DNA of 64,000 bases. It comes from Aurantibacter_A sp039941195 (GTDB taxonomy: Bacteria > Bacteroidota > Bacteroidia > Flavobacteriales > Flavobacteriaceae). The notes beneath the pieces were generated by a model, which was not told where the DNA came from, did not search any database, and worked only from the letters and a program-made list of their open reading frames with translations. Positions 28,901 to 37,536 of this stretch are shown one piece after another. Location: the NCBI RefSeq assembly GCF_039941195.1, contig NZ_JBDVFA010000013.1, positions 18,342 to 82,341 on the forward strand, written 5' to 3'. The translations under genes and the position numbers were made by a program. The stretch's first letter is position 1. Each line of letters opens with the position of its first letter.

Positions 28901-30064
28901 AAGACCCCCATCTGAGGTACCCACCCATAAGTCGTTCTTATTTTTTAATATTGAAAAAATAACATTATCGTTAAGTACATGTGAGCCGCGTAAGTTTTTA
29001 GATAAATTTTGAAAATATGGCTTCGAAAAATCTAATAGGTTTAGAAAATTAGCTGTTCCCACAAATATTTTGTTGTCCGAAATTCGTAACAATGATTGCA
29101 CGGTATTATTACTAATACCATTATCACCCTCGTTCAAAATTCTAGAAATTACTTTTTCTTCTTTCCAATCAAAAAGATAAAGCCCACTACCAGTACCTAC
29201 CCATACACTATGTTCATCTTGTTTTAAAAAGGAAACTACATGTCGTGTCGGAGAACTTTCTATTGCTCCCAAATTAAAAGATTTTACTTCTTTTTTTTCT
29301 AGATTGTATATAAAAAGACCATAGTCACTCCCAATTAAAAGCGATTTCTCTGTATGATAGAACGCCTGTAAATGACCTACCGCTTTTACAAATGGCGTTT
29401 CTTGTTCATGAATTTCCTCTCCAAGATCAAATTGATATATTTCACCTTTGGGAGTCCCAACCCACAAATTTTGTTTGCTATCCAATGAAAGAGCACTAAT
29501 CGGCTTATTCTCAAAATAATTGTCTTGAAAAAAGGAATCATCATTTGCTCTAGTCAATTTATGTAATCCACTAATGCGTGATGCAGCCCAAATAGCTCCG
29601 CTGGAATCATTTACTAAAGCCGAAATAACTTCTGAATTGCTATCTGAATTTTCGAGCCTTATCCTTTCAAAATTATCTAAATTCGGGTTATAGTAACTAA
29701 GCCCATTACCAATAGTACCAACCCAAATATTGCCGGCAGTATCCTGCACCAATTTATTGGTAAGATTACCTGAAATGGTGGTGGTATCAGATTCTTTATA
29801 TCTGTAGTGTCTAAATTCTTGGCCATCGAAGCGATTTACTCCATTTTGAGTGGCGATCCAAACAAACCCAAGACTATCTTGTAACATATCATTTATTGAC
29901 ACTTGAGATAATCCATCATCTAGCGAATAATATTTTATGCGTAGATTTTCTTGAGCGAAAAGAATTTGACTTGGAAGTATAATTGCAACAAAAAGCAGGA
30001 TAACCTTTACAACATCTTTTGTATAAAGAAGAGTACAAAACTCATATTTAGATATTGAACCCAT
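25970..30064 (-). CDS. Hybrid two-component system regulator (HTCS) with beta-propeller sensor
   Basis: A one-protein signalling system of 1364 residues. After a signal peptide ending ILFAQ, residues about 45-740 are a periplasmic double beta-propeller made of repeats such as LGFVWIATQNGVNRFDG. A Y_Y_Y domain (about 755-795) and one membrane helix (about 808-831) follow. The cytoplasmic part has a HisKA box ITHEFRTPL (His about 860), an ATPase domain with DNGIGIA and GEGTGIGLS (about 1043), a receiver with VIICDVMMPVMDGY (Asp about 1167) and an AraC-type DNA-binding domain (about 1265-1364). All catalytic residues seem intact. Such proteins usually control glycan loci, but no SusCD pair is nearby; the adjoining operon is the TsdA-like sulfur module. 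Confidence 0.93.
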   Translation of the reverse strand: MGSISKYEFCTLLYTKDVVKVILLFVAIILPSQILFAQENLRIKYYSLDDGLSQVSINDMLQDSLGFVWIATQNGVNRFDGQEFRHYRYKESDTTTISGNLTNKLVQDTAGNIWVGTIGNGLSYYNPNLDNFERIRLENSDSNSEVISALVNDSSGAIWAASRISGLHKLTRANDDSFFQDNYFENKPISALSLDSKQNLWVGTPKGEIYQFDLGEEIHEQETPFVKAVGHLQAFYHTEKSLLIGSDYGLFIYNLEKKEVKSFNLGAIESSPTRHVVSFLKQDEHSVWVGTGSGLYLFDWKEEKVISRILNEGDNGISNNTVQSLLRISDNKIFVGTANFLNLLDFSKPYFQNLSKNLRGSHVLNDNVIFSILKNKNDLWVGTSDGGLNLIRNGKSYYFKDNQNETNSISGSVIRAIAHDSTNDRLWLATTRGLNLINLKTFDPENPEFVSFFFNPENNNSISGNFMKDLVLDEKNNVWGVTYGQGIFRLEFVSKDEYRIVRYQNDKKNQNSLPDDFVHCIRVDDANRIWIGTQGGLSLLEFKDEYYKTPIFTNYSHDVKDSTSLSHNSVYDILIDSEERVWAGTRYGFNLLLQNNKFQSWTEQPQFTDAIVYTIQDDLNGNLWIGTNDGLVMFNPNENEFQQYNVADGIQSKEFDIHAKFRDKDGTLYLGGIGGVTYFNPKDFEGIDVGKPLYFTELKVKDKVLSPESNNSILKKNILNTNELEFSQNQFPFYLQFSSIDFRLSKQVEYGYKLLPGNQEWNKIKDPEVQFLNLPSGKHTLVINGFSRGLEWNQEPLKMNLTILPPWWATWWAYTSYLILGLALAFFFYRFQVSRKLAFAESKRLKEINQLKNSLYTNITHEFRTPLTVILGMAGTIKDKLKVEDLKSIEKPLEMIERNGGNLLQLVNEMLDLAKLESGNMELQLVRTDVVPLIKYICESFQSYAKELDVNLVLYSELDSLVMDIDEQKIQGVISNLLSNAIKFLGKGDKIIVHLNKISTEGKERLIIKVKDNGIGIAKDAIPHVFNRFYQADATISRTGEGTGIGLSLVKNFVELMGGSVIPKSVLGQGTEFVINLPITTAATQVDSTHTQLGIPANINSELNESVETPIFVNSDLPIALIIEDNADVAYFLKISLKDKYQIHHAENGSVGVEKALSIMPDVIICDVMMPVMDGYAVLKTLKTDKRTDHIPIIMLTAKVTQKDRLAGLAFGADAYLAKPFEKAELFTRLDQLVLLRKKIIEKFEGNNLSAILEVKPDNPSAIFIKEAIEIIHEQIENSNFGPKQLAFKLNLSESQTYRKLKSVSDKSTAVFIRSVRLQKAKEILHIGDKSVSQVAYSVGFNDPSWFSRAFKEEFGFTPSAIGK

Positions 30065-30247
30065 AAATGCTTTCGTTTTTTAACATGAATCGAAAAGCAC
30101 ATTTGTGCTAGCATATAGGGGAATCAGCATAAATACGGCATAAATCGCATGTATGGGTTTAATGTAATAAAAGTTAATTAATTTACACAACAGCTGTGTA
30201 AATTATTTTATTTCAACAGATGATAAAGCAGTTAGTTAGAAGTTTGC
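30065..30247. promoter_or_regulatory. Upstream region of the HTCS gene with palindromes and tandem motifs
   Basis: 183 bases between ruvB and the HTCS gene. From the HTCS start outwards it holds a palindrome AGCACA-TT-TGTGCT (30096-30109), then GCATAAAT at 30127 and 30138 with a related GCATGTAT at 30147 (steps of 11 and 9 bases), then a large inverted repeat at 30179-30205. The arrangement looks like a regulated promoter, possibly autoregulated. Confidence 0.4.
30179..30205. repeat. Perfect 11-base inverted repeat with 5-base loop
   Basis: TAATTTACACA and TGTGTAAATTA flank ACAGC. It lies 43 bases after the ruvB stop. On the minus strand only a patchy T-rich stretch follows, so it could be a weak ruvB terminator or an operator for the HTCS gene. 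Confidence 0.45.
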
Positions 30248-31270
30248 TTAAAAAAGACCTGGTTGCGTACCTCCTTTAACTCTACCCAAATGTTTGTAAG
30301 CTAACTCGGTAACTTCTCTTCCACGTGGCGTACGCATAATAAAACCTTGCTGAATTAAAAATGGTTCGTAAACCTCCTCTATCGTTTCTGCACTTTCAGA
30401 GACCGCAGTTGCCAATGTAGTAATACCAACTGGACCGCCTTTAAACTTATCGATAATAGTAATTAATATCTTATTATCCATTTCGTCTAATCCATGTGCG
30501 TCTACATTTAAAGCTTTTAGGCTATATTTTGAGATTTCCATATCAATATCACCATTGCCCTTTATTTGGGCAAAATCTCTTACGCGCCTTAAAAGTGCAT
30601 TACATATTCTTGGAGTTCCTCTACTGCGACCTGCAATTTCTATGGAGGCTTCATTAGTAATTGGAACATTTAAAATATCGGAACTTCGTTGTACTATGGT
30701 TGAAAGTAATTCGGTATCGTAATATTGCAACCTACTTTGTATTCCGAAACGCGCACGCATTGGAGCAGTTAAAAGTCCCGATCTTGTGGTGGCTCCAATT
30801 AAAGTGAACGGATTTAAATTTATTTGTACAGAACGTGCATTAGGCCCTGTCTCAATCATTATATCAATTTTATAATCCTCCATAGCTGAATACAAATACT
30901 CCTCTACTATGGGGCTTAAACGATGAATCTCGTCAATAAAAAGAACATCTCTATCATCTAAATTCGTCAAGAGCCCAGCCAAATCACCAGGTTTATCCAA
31001 TACAGGACCCGAAGTTACTTTTATGCCTACCCCGAGTTCATTGGCTAAAATATGAGCTAAAGTGGTTTTTCCCAAACCTGGAGGACCATGAAATAAGGTA
31101 TGATCCAAAGCTTCATTACGTTGGTTTGCCGCGGCTACAAATACCTTAAGATTTTCAAGTACTTGAGCCTGTCCTGTAAAGTCATCAAAAGAAACCGGAC
31201 GTAATGCTCTTTCAACATCAAGTTCTGCTTGTGAAAAATTATCGCTCGAAGGATCTAAATTCTCATTCAT
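30248..31270 (-). CDS. ruvB: Holliday junction DNA helicase RuvB
   Basis: RuvB is the hexameric AAA+ motor that drives branch migration with RuvA. The 340 residues show the lead-in LRPVSFDDFTGQAQVLENLK, Walker A in FHGPPGLGKTTLA (about 60-72), Walker B LFIDEIHRL, sensor region IGATTRSGLL with the arginine of the motor, and a C-terminal winged helix (FIMRTPRGREVTELAYKHLG). Length and motifs are ordinary. It is not next to ruvA here. It is divergent from the acyl-CoA oxidase-like gene, with 89 bases between. Confidence 0.97.
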   Translation of the reverse strand: MNENLDPSSDNFSQAELDVERALRPVSFDDFTGQAQVLENLKVFVAAANQRNEALDHTLFHGPPGLGKTTLAHILANELGVGIKVTSGPVLDKPGDLAGLLTNLDDRDVLFIDEIHRLSPIVEEYLYSAMEDYKIDIMIETGPNARSVQINLNPFTLIGATTRSGLLTAPMRARFGIQSRLQYYDTELLSTIVQRSSDILNVPITNEASIEIAGRSRGTPRICNALLRRVRDFAQIKGNGDIDMEISKYSLKALNVDAHGLDEMDNKILITIIDKFKGGPVGITTLATAVSESAETIEEVYEPFLIQQGFIMRTPRGREVTELAYKHLGRVKGGTQPGLF

Positions 31271-31275
31271 ATTCT

Positions 31276-31309
31276 CAAAGATAATTAAACGACCTTAAAC
31301 TACTTTCAA
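31276..31309 (-). promoter_or_regulatory. Candidate ruvB promoter
   Basis: On the minus strand TATCTTTG (31276-31283) fits the -7 consensus, and a TTG at 31307-31309 lies 23 bases further upstream. The -7 box is only five bases from the ATG, so the transcript would have almost no leader. Confidence 0.35.
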
Positions 31310-31359
31310 TCCCATTATCACTTCGGTAAATTTTCATTAGAAATTCGTAATTTCAGCTT

Positions 31360-33624
31360 ATGCAAAATACAAAATATACCTCTGGAGTTCTTCAATACAT
31401 CCCTTTCTTCTATGTAATATGGTCTGACAACTTAGTAACAACCTCTGAATTAAATGTAGTTGAAAAAGCTATTTCAGATGATGACAGCCTTTTGAAAGAA
31501 GATAAAAAACAGCTGTTATCATGGTTAAACCCTAACAAACCGCCTATTGATGATGAATTGAAGAATTGGAATCATATTGTTTCTAATTCTAATGTAAAAC
31601 TTATTGAAAATGAAACATATCCATTAACTACATTCAGCCAAAAGGTAGTTTGCGAATATCATCAGAGTTGTCCATTTAATGATAGTTTAAAAGACATAGA
31701 AATTAATTTAGGGATTCAACCTAATCATTATAATCACCTTTTTGATGTGGAAGTTATTCATGAAAGCACTTCGGATTTTTACGATGCTAATGAAATTGAC
31801 ATTTTATTAAAAGGAAAACATGCAAAGGTGGTCGATGAATTTAGAGCAGTGTTAAAAGATGATATTTTTAATTGGGAAGTATATCGTAACAAAGAAGAGT
31901 TTCGAGAAGTAGTTTTAAACCAGGTTAAATTTTTAGCTTCTAAAGGCTATGGTGCTATGGCCTACCCAAAGGAATATGGCGGCAGTGGTGATATGGAAGG
32001 CTACGCATATATGTTTGAAAATATGATGTATGTAGACGGAAGTCTTACAATTAAATTTGGGGTACAAGTCGGACTATTTGGAGGGAGTATTCAGAAATTA
32101 GGAACAAAAAAACATCATGATTTATACTTATCGGATGCTGGCACAGCAGCATTATTAGGCTGTTTTGCAATGACAGAAACAGGACATGGATCTAATGTTC
32201 GTGGTATAAAGACTACAGCAACTTACGATAAGGCTACCGACAGTATCATCATACATACTCCAGGAAAAAATGATAATAAAGAATATATCGGCAATGCTTT
32301 ACATTCAAAAATGGCTTCAGTATTTGCGCAACTAATTGTAGATGGTAAAAATGAAGGTGTACATGCTATTTTAGTTCCGTTACGAGATGAAAACCATAAT
32401 GTGCTGCCGGGAATAACTATTGAAGATAATGGATACAAATTAGGTTTAAACGGAGTTGATAATGGCAAAATTTGGTTTAACCAAGTAGTTGTACCTCGTG
32501 AAAATCTACTAAATAAGTATGGTGATATTAAATCTGATGGTAGTTATTTTTCAGAAATTAAAAATCCAAACAAGCGATTTTTTACTATGCTTGGGACCTT
32601 GGTAGGTGGAAGAATCTGTGTCGCAAGAGCAGGATTAGGCGGAGCAAAAATGGCTTTAGCTATTGCGGTAAAACATGCACTTAAAAGAAGACAATTTAAT
32701 GACAGTATTAAAATTCAAGAAGATTTATTGATGGATTATCCATCACATCAATTACGATTAACACCACTAGTTGCAAGCGCTTATGTTTATCATTTTAGTT
32801 TAGATAAAATGATGGCCATTTATTGTGATGATACACAGCCAGATAAACGCAAAGTTGAAACGCAAGTTGCAGGACTAAAATCTATTATTACGTGGTACGC
32901 CAATGATGCTATACAAGAATGTAGAGAAGCATGTGGCGGGAAAGGCTATTTAATTGAAAATAGAATAGCCGACTTGAAAGGTGATGTAGATATTTTTACC
33001 ACATTTGAAGGGGATAATACTGTTTTATTACAATTGGCAGCTAAAGGCGTATTATCCGATTTTAAATCAGAATTTAATAGCGCTGGTTTTACATCAGTAT
33101 TGAAAATATTAGGAATACAGATTGGAGATAAATTAACAACAATAAATCCTGTTTATACTAATAAAGTAGATAAAGATCATTTGTATAATCTTAAATTTCA
33201 CAAGCATGCATTTAATTTCAGAACAAAAAGATTGACCTATACCTTAGCCATGAGGATTAGAGGGTACATAAAAAAAGGTGTGCCGTCTTATCAGGCCTTT
33301 ATGAAAGTACAAACACATGTTATTGCATTAGGCAAAGCCTACAGTACTGAACTCGCTTACAATACTTATTGCGACTATGTAGACACAATTGAAGACTCAA
33401 AAAATAAAGCACTGTTTATAAAATTAGGGACCTTGTTTGCATTACAAGAAATACGAAATGATTCAGAATGGTTCTTAGAACAAGGATATTTAGGAGGTAC
33501 TAAATCAAAAGCTATTCGACAAAGAGTTGAACGTCTGTGTACTGAATTAAGACCGCATATAGGTGTATTAGTCGATGGTTTCGGCATACCGGATCATTGT
33601 ATGAGTGCGCCTATTGCTAACTAA
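31360..33624 (+). CDS. Acyl-CoA oxidase/dehydrogenase-family flavoprotein
   Basis: A 754-residue FAD enzyme that introduces the first double bond in fatty acyl-CoA degradation. Residues 1-65 form an extra helical TerB-like segment (IPFFYVIWSDNLVTTSELNV). The acyl-CoA dehydrogenase core has the flavin-contacting CFAMTETGHGSNVRG (about 268) and GGRICVARAGLGGAKMAL. The segment TTFEGDNTVLLQLA (about 546) carries the catalytic Glu position of acyl-CoA oxidases. A long C-terminal helical domain follows, as in oxidases. Whether electrons go to oxygen or to an electron-transfer flavoprotein cannot be told. It starts with ATG and converges with the DUF2807 gene 17 bases away. Confidence 0.85.
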   Translation: MQNTKYTSGVLQYIPFFYVIWSDNLVTTSELNVVEKAISDDDSLLKEDKKQLLSWLNPNKPPIDDELKNWNHIVSNSNVKLIENETYPLTTFSQKVVCEYHQSCPFNDSLKDIEINLGIQPNHYNHLFDVEVIHESTSDFYDANEIDILLKGKHAKVVDEFRAVLKDDIFNWEVYRNKEEFREVVLNQVKFLASKGYGAMAYPKEYGGSGDMEGYAYMFENMMYVDGSLTIKFGVQVGLFGGSIQKLGTKKHHDLYLSDAGTAALLGCFAMTETGHGSNVRGIKTTATYDKATDSIIIHTPGKNDNKEYIGNALHSKMASVFAQLIVDGKNEGVHAILVPLRDENHNVLPGITIEDNGYKLGLNGVDNGKIWFNQVVVPRENLLNKYGDIKSDGSYFSEIKNPNKRFFTMLGTLVGGRICVARAGLGGAKMALAIAVKHALKRRQFNDSIKIQEDLLMDYPSHQLRLTPLVASAYVYHFSLDKMMAIYCDDTQPDKRKVETQVAGLKSIITWYANDAIQECREACGGKGYLIENRIADLKGDVDIFTTFEGDNTVLLQLAAKGVLSDFKSEFNSAGFTSVLKILGIQIGDKLTTINPVYTNKVDKDHLYNLKFHKHAFNFRTKRLTYTLAMRIRGYIKKGVPSYQAFMKVQTHVIALGKAYSTELAYNTYCDYVDTIEDSKNKALFIKLGTLFALQEIRNDSEWFLEQGYLGGTKSKAIRQRVERLCTELRPHIGVLVDGFGIPDHCMSAPIAN

Positions 33625-33641
33625 TTAAAAACTGAATACAT

Positions 33642-34466
33642 TTAATTTTCCTTATGTAATTGCGACTTATCGAGAAACTGCACGATTGATATCGTTGAAT
33701 TTCCATATAAATGAGTTTTTGCAGTACCACGTGAATTCAACTCAAAAGTGGACATAGCATTAATATCAGCATTTGTTGAACTCTCCAAATTTAAAACAAC
33801 ATCAGATGCCTCCAGTCGCGAACCCTTAAAATTAGCATTATCAAAAAGGTTCACATTAAGCATATCCGAACTGCCCTCCATACGAACAGAAGCATTCTTA
33901 CGCATCTCAATTAAATTAGTTTCAGTTACTGCATAAATGCGTGCATCTATCCTATCTTTTAGATTTATATTAATTGAATCCGCTTCAATATTTAATTCAG
34001 CAGAACTATTACCTTCCATATTAATATCCACTACAGCTGCACTGGCAAGCATTTCTAATTTTGAGGAATTGTATGTTTCTAGTTGCAAATCATCAGGAAC
34101 GGTAATCTTCTCTTTTATCACAAGTTTTCCCTCACGTAACGTTATTCCATTTAAATCACGAAATCGAATAATGATATTAAACTTTTTACTAGCAGTAACT
34201 TTGTAAAAACAACTTATTTCAAGTGTATTTCCGGTAACCTTAAATTTCAAAATATCAATAAGGTTATCATCTGCTTCTATAAAATAACCTGGCTCGTCGG
34301 ATTGTTCTAAAGAAATATCAAGATCATCTTTTAATTCAACAGCACTAAAATCTGGTAATACATCTTCAACTATTACCACATTACGATTACCCTTTATTTT
34401 TGGTTTTCGTTGTGAAAAGCCTTGGAAACAAAAAACTAGGGAAACTAATATTATGAGATTTTTCAT
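33642..34466 (-). CDS. Exported DUF2807 (GIN domain) protein
   Basis: A 274-residue protein with a signal peptide (MKNLIILVSLVFCFQGFSQ). The mature part is a repetitive beta-strand protein of the GIN/DUF2807 type: VVIVEDVLPDFSAVELKDDL opens the domain, followed by short strand repeats such as LEMLASAAVVDINMEGNSSA and VRMEGSSDMLNVNLFDNA. These are read as a right-handed beta-helix at the cell surface or in the periplasm; function is unknown. It stands alone between the acyl-CoA oxidase-like gene and the terminator of the oxidase operon. Confidence 0.82.
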   Translation of the reverse strand: MKNLIILVSLVFCFQGFSQRKPKIKGNRNVVIVEDVLPDFSAVELKDDLDISLEQSDEPGYFIEADDNLIDILKFKVTGNTLEISCFYKVTASKKFNIIIRFRDLNGITLREGKLVIKEKITVPDDLQLETYNSSKLEMLASAAVVDINMEGNSSAELNIEADSININLKDRIDARIYAVTETNLIEMRKNASVRMEGSSDMLNVNLFDNANFKGSRLEASDVVLNLESSTNADINAMSTFELNSRGTAKTHLYGNSTISIVQFLDKSQLHKEN

Positions 34467-34536
34467 TTTTGTGTTCTTTCTTTTTTAAAGATATCATAAA
34501 AAGTGACATAACACCAACCTACTAAAATTATGCCAT

Positions 34537-34572
34537 AAAAAAACCCTGAATCTTTTATCGAGAGTCAGGGTT
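34537..34572 (-). terminator. Intrinsic terminator of the act-cox operon
   Basis: On the minus strand the perfect 8-base stem AACCCTGA/TCAGGGTT (34565-34572 with 34542-34549) is followed directly by seven T. It lies 21 bases after the coxA stop codon. Confidence 0.85.
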
Positions 34573-34592
34573 CAATAGTATTATTTTATTAT

Positions 34593-36416
34593 TTAATGAT
34601 GCAGCTGTTCTTCACCATCCTTCATTGGAACCGTTTGTGGTACAAAATCTTGACCTGGAATAATATATTCTCCATTGTCATCGGTTTTACTATAGTCATA
34701 AGACCAACGATGTACATGTGGTATTGGACCATCCCAGTTGCCATGAATATGTTTTAATTCAGTTGTCCATTCTAAAGTAGTTGCTTTCCATGGATTCTTA
34801 GGTCCTACTTTTCCGTAGAATATACTACGTACAAAGTTGAAAGCGAAAATAAGCTGAGCTCCTGCAGTAATTAAAGCAAAAACGGTCATTAAAACCTGAA
34901 CATCAGTCAACTCATCAAACATTGGAAAAGCTGTATTTTCATAATATCTACGTGGTACACCTGCCATACCAACAAAATGCATTGGGAAGAATATACCGTA
35001 AGAACCTACTGCGGTAATCCAAAAATGAATATACCCCATATTTTTATTCATCATTTTACCTTCAAACATTTTTGGGTACCAATGATAAATACCGGCAAAC
35101 ATACCATAAAGTGCAGAAATACCCATTACTAAGTGGAAGTGAGCCACAACGAAATATGTATCATGAACATTTATATCCAAAGTACTATCTCCTAGAATTA
35201 TACCTGTTAGTCCTCCAGTAATAAATGTGGAAACCATGCCTATTGAAAATAACATTGCTGGATTAAGTTGCAAGTTACCCTTCCATAAAGTCGTTATCCA
35301 GTTAAAAGATTTTACTGCAGATGGTATTGCTATAAGTAAAGTAGTAAAAGTAAATACTGAACCTAAAAATGGATTCATACCTGAAAGGAACATATGGTGT
35401 CCCCAAACTATGGTTGATAAAAAGGCAATAGCTAATATTGAAGCAATCATTGCGCGGTAACCAAAAATTGGTTTACGTGCATTAACAGCCATTACTTCAG
35501 AAACTATACCCATTGCAGGTAGAATAACAATATAAACTTCAGGGTGTCCTAAAAACCAAAATAAGTGTTCATATAAAACTGGAGAACCGCCCTGATAATG
35601 TAATACCTCACCTTGTATAAAAATATCTGACAAGAAAAAAGAAGTACCAAAGCTTCTATCCATCAATAACAACAAACCAGCAGAAAGAAGTACTGGGAAT
35701 GATATAATACCTATTATCGCAGTTACAAAAAATGCCCATATCGTTAAAGGCAATCTAGTCATGGTCATTCCTTTTGTACGCAGGTTTAATACTGTTACAA
35801 CGTAATTCAATGAACCTAATAACGAAGATGCAATAAAAATAGTCATCGAAACTAACCAAAGGGTCATTCCTAGTCCTGATCCTGCTTGTGCCATTGGAAG
35901 TGCACTAAGCGGAGGATAAACCGTCCATCCAGCTGCGGCAGGTCCCGACTCTACAAATAATGAAGAAATCATTATTACGGATGACAAAAAGAACAACCAA
36001 TATGAAACCATGTTCATAAATCCTGAAGCCATATCTCTGGCTCCAATCTGCAACGGAATTAATAAGTTACTAAAAGTACCACTCAATCCTTGAGTAAGTA
36101 CAAAAAATACCATTAGTGTACCATGTATCGTTACCAACGCTAAATAAACATCCGCATCCATAACACCATCAGGCGCCCATTTCCCCAATACAGCCTCGAA
36201 AATTCCAAAAGTTTCCCCCGGCCATGCTAGTTGCATTCTAAATAACAATGACATGCTAATACCAATGAAACCCATGATAAGGCCAGTAATCAAATACTGC
36301 TTAGAGATCATCTTATGATCCTGAGTAAAGATGTATTTGGTTATAAAGGTCTGTTTATGGTGATGTCCGTGATCATCTCCATGTTCGTCCTCGTGTCCGT
36401 GTCCTAATTCTGACAT
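34593..36416 (-). CDS. ctaD: Cytochrome c oxidase subunit I
   Basis: The catalytic subunit of a haem-copper oxidase, reducing oxygen and pumping protons. The 607 residues give twelve or more helices. The haem and copper ligands are seen in LVTIHGTLMVFF, FWFLGHPEVYIVILPAMG (His-Tyr pair of CuB and the K-channel), WGHHMFLSG and HDTYFVVAHFHLVMG. The N-terminus is unusually His-rich, with eight His in the first 22 residues (GHGHEDEHGDDHGHHHK), a possible metal-binding tail. It is the last gene of the operon, followed by a strong terminator. The CuA site in the adjoining subunit II shows the donor is a cytochrome, not quinol. Confidence 0.96.
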   Translation of the reverse strand: MSELGHGHEDEHGDDHGHHHKQTFITKYIFTQDHKMISKQYLITGLIMGFIGISMSLLFRMQLAWPGETFGIFEAVLGKWAPDGVMDADVYLALVTIHGTLMVFFVLTQGLSGTFSNLLIPLQIGARDMASGFMNMVSYWLFFLSSVIMISSLFVESGPAAAGWTVYPPLSALPMAQAGSGLGMTLWLVSMTIFIASSLLGSLNYVVTVLNLRTKGMTMTRLPLTIWAFFVTAIIGIISFPVLLSAGLLLLMDRSFGTSFFLSDIFIQGEVLHYQGGSPVLYEHLFWFLGHPEVYIVILPAMGIVSEVMAVNARKPIFGYRAMIASILAIAFLSTIVWGHHMFLSGMNPFLGSVFTFTTLLIAIPSAVKSFNWITTLWKGNLQLNPAMLFSIGMVSTFITGGLTGIILGDSTLDINVHDTYFVVAHFHLVMGISALYGMFAGIYHWYPKMFEGKMMNKNMGYIHFWITAVGSYGIFFPMHFVGMAGVPRRYYENTAFPMFDELTDVQVLMTVFALITAGAQLIFAFNFVRSIFYGKVGPKNPWKATTLEWTTELKHIHGNWDGPIPHVHRWSYDYSKTDDNGEYIIPGQDFVPQTVPMKDGEEQLHH

Positions 36417-36454
36417 AATCAGTTATTTATAATTTTTTGTCTTAATGTTTTTTA

Positions 36455-37510
36455 TTAATTAGCCGCCATACTTTGACCAAATGTCTTTTGATCGGCTAAC
36501 CACTTATTGAAATCTTCTTCAGATTCAACAATGATTTTCATTTGCATATTGTAATGTGATTTACCACAAATTTTATTGCAAATTAAAAGATAATCATACT
36601 CCCAAGGATCAGAATTGGGTACACCATTAGCAGCTTTCTCAGCTCTAATTTTATTGGTTCTTTTTACTTTTTCTACAACGTCTGGATCTTGTCTCATTTC
36701 CGCTGTAGTTTTTATTGGTGTAAAAGAAAATTCTGTAATCATACCTGGCACGCAATTCATTTGTGCTCTAAAATGTGGCATATATGCTGAATGTAAAACA
36801 TCTTGCGAACGCATTTTAAAGTTCACCTTACGACCTACAGGTAGATGTAATTCTTTAACAATTACATCATCGCTTCCATAAGTATCCCCTTCATCAATAC
36901 CCAATATATTAGCTTTATCAATGTCAATCAGTCTAACATTGGAATCACCTAATACATTATCATCACCTGCATAACGTGCCGTCCAATTAAACTGCTGTGC
37001 ATATAATTCAACTATAAGCGGATCATCTTCATCATTTATATCAGTAATTACTGTCCATGTATAAAGACCCCAAATAATTAATCCAGCTAAAACTATCGTT
37101 GGAATAATTGTCCAAATAAATTCCAGTTTGTCGTTATCAGCAAAATATAATGCCTTCTTACCTTCTTCGCCTCTATACTTGTACGCAAAATAGTGTAATA
37201 AAGCTTGGGTTATCGTTTGCACAATAAAAATTAAAACGAACGAAATTAGCATTAACAAATCGTATTCGCCTCCATGTGCTGAAGCCGCCTCTGGTAAAAG
37301 CATTTTGGAATACTTCCAAAAACTGAAAATTGTGATACCGTAAATAAATATCAAAAAGGCAAACATCAAATACCCATTGTATTTGTTGTCTTTGTCAGTA
37401 GCAACTTCACTATTACTTGAATTGGTTTGTGAAAGCTCAAATATTTTGGCCATTTGCCAAACAGCAATAGCTACTAAAACCAAAACAATTAAAATCAAAA
37501 ATGTATTCAT
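36455..37510 (-). CDS. coxB: Cytochrome c oxidase subunit II with CuA site
   Basis: This subunit takes electrons from the cytochrome donor through the binuclear CuA centre. The 351 residues start with a membrane segment (TFLILIVLVLVAIAVWQM), have two more in the first 150 residues, and then a periplasmic cupredoxin domain. CuA ligands are the His in QDVLHSAYMPHF and the set CNKICGKSHYNM (Cys, Cys, His, Met). The residue between the cysteines that is usually Glu is Lys here; it binds copper through its backbone, so function should hold. The gene follows actF by 26 bases and precedes coxA by 38. Confidence 0.94.
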   Translation of the reverse strand: MNTFLILIVLVLVAIAVWQMAKIFELSQTNSSNSEVATDKDNKYNGYLMFAFLIFIYGITIFSFWKYSKMLLPEAASAHGGEYDLLMLISFVLIFIVQTITQALLHYFAYKYRGEEGKKALYFADNDKLEFIWTIIPTIVLAGLIIWGLYTWTVITDINDEDDPLIVELYAQQFNWTARYAGDDNVLGDSNVRLIDIDKANILGIDEGDTYGSDDVIVKELHLPVGRKVNFKMRSQDVLHSAYMPHFRAQMNCVPGMITEFSFTPIKTTAEMRQDPDVVEKVKRTNKIRAEKAANGVPNSDPWEYDYLLICNKICGKSHYNMQMKIIVESEEDFNKWLADQKTFGQSMAAN

Positions 37511-37536
37511 CGTATGACCTAATTATATCTTAAAAA

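Noticed and set aside
34593..37510. Quinol oxidase (bo3 type) instead of cytochrome oxidase
   Set aside because: Subunit II has the full CuA ligand set, and the operon encodes alternative complex III as the donor.
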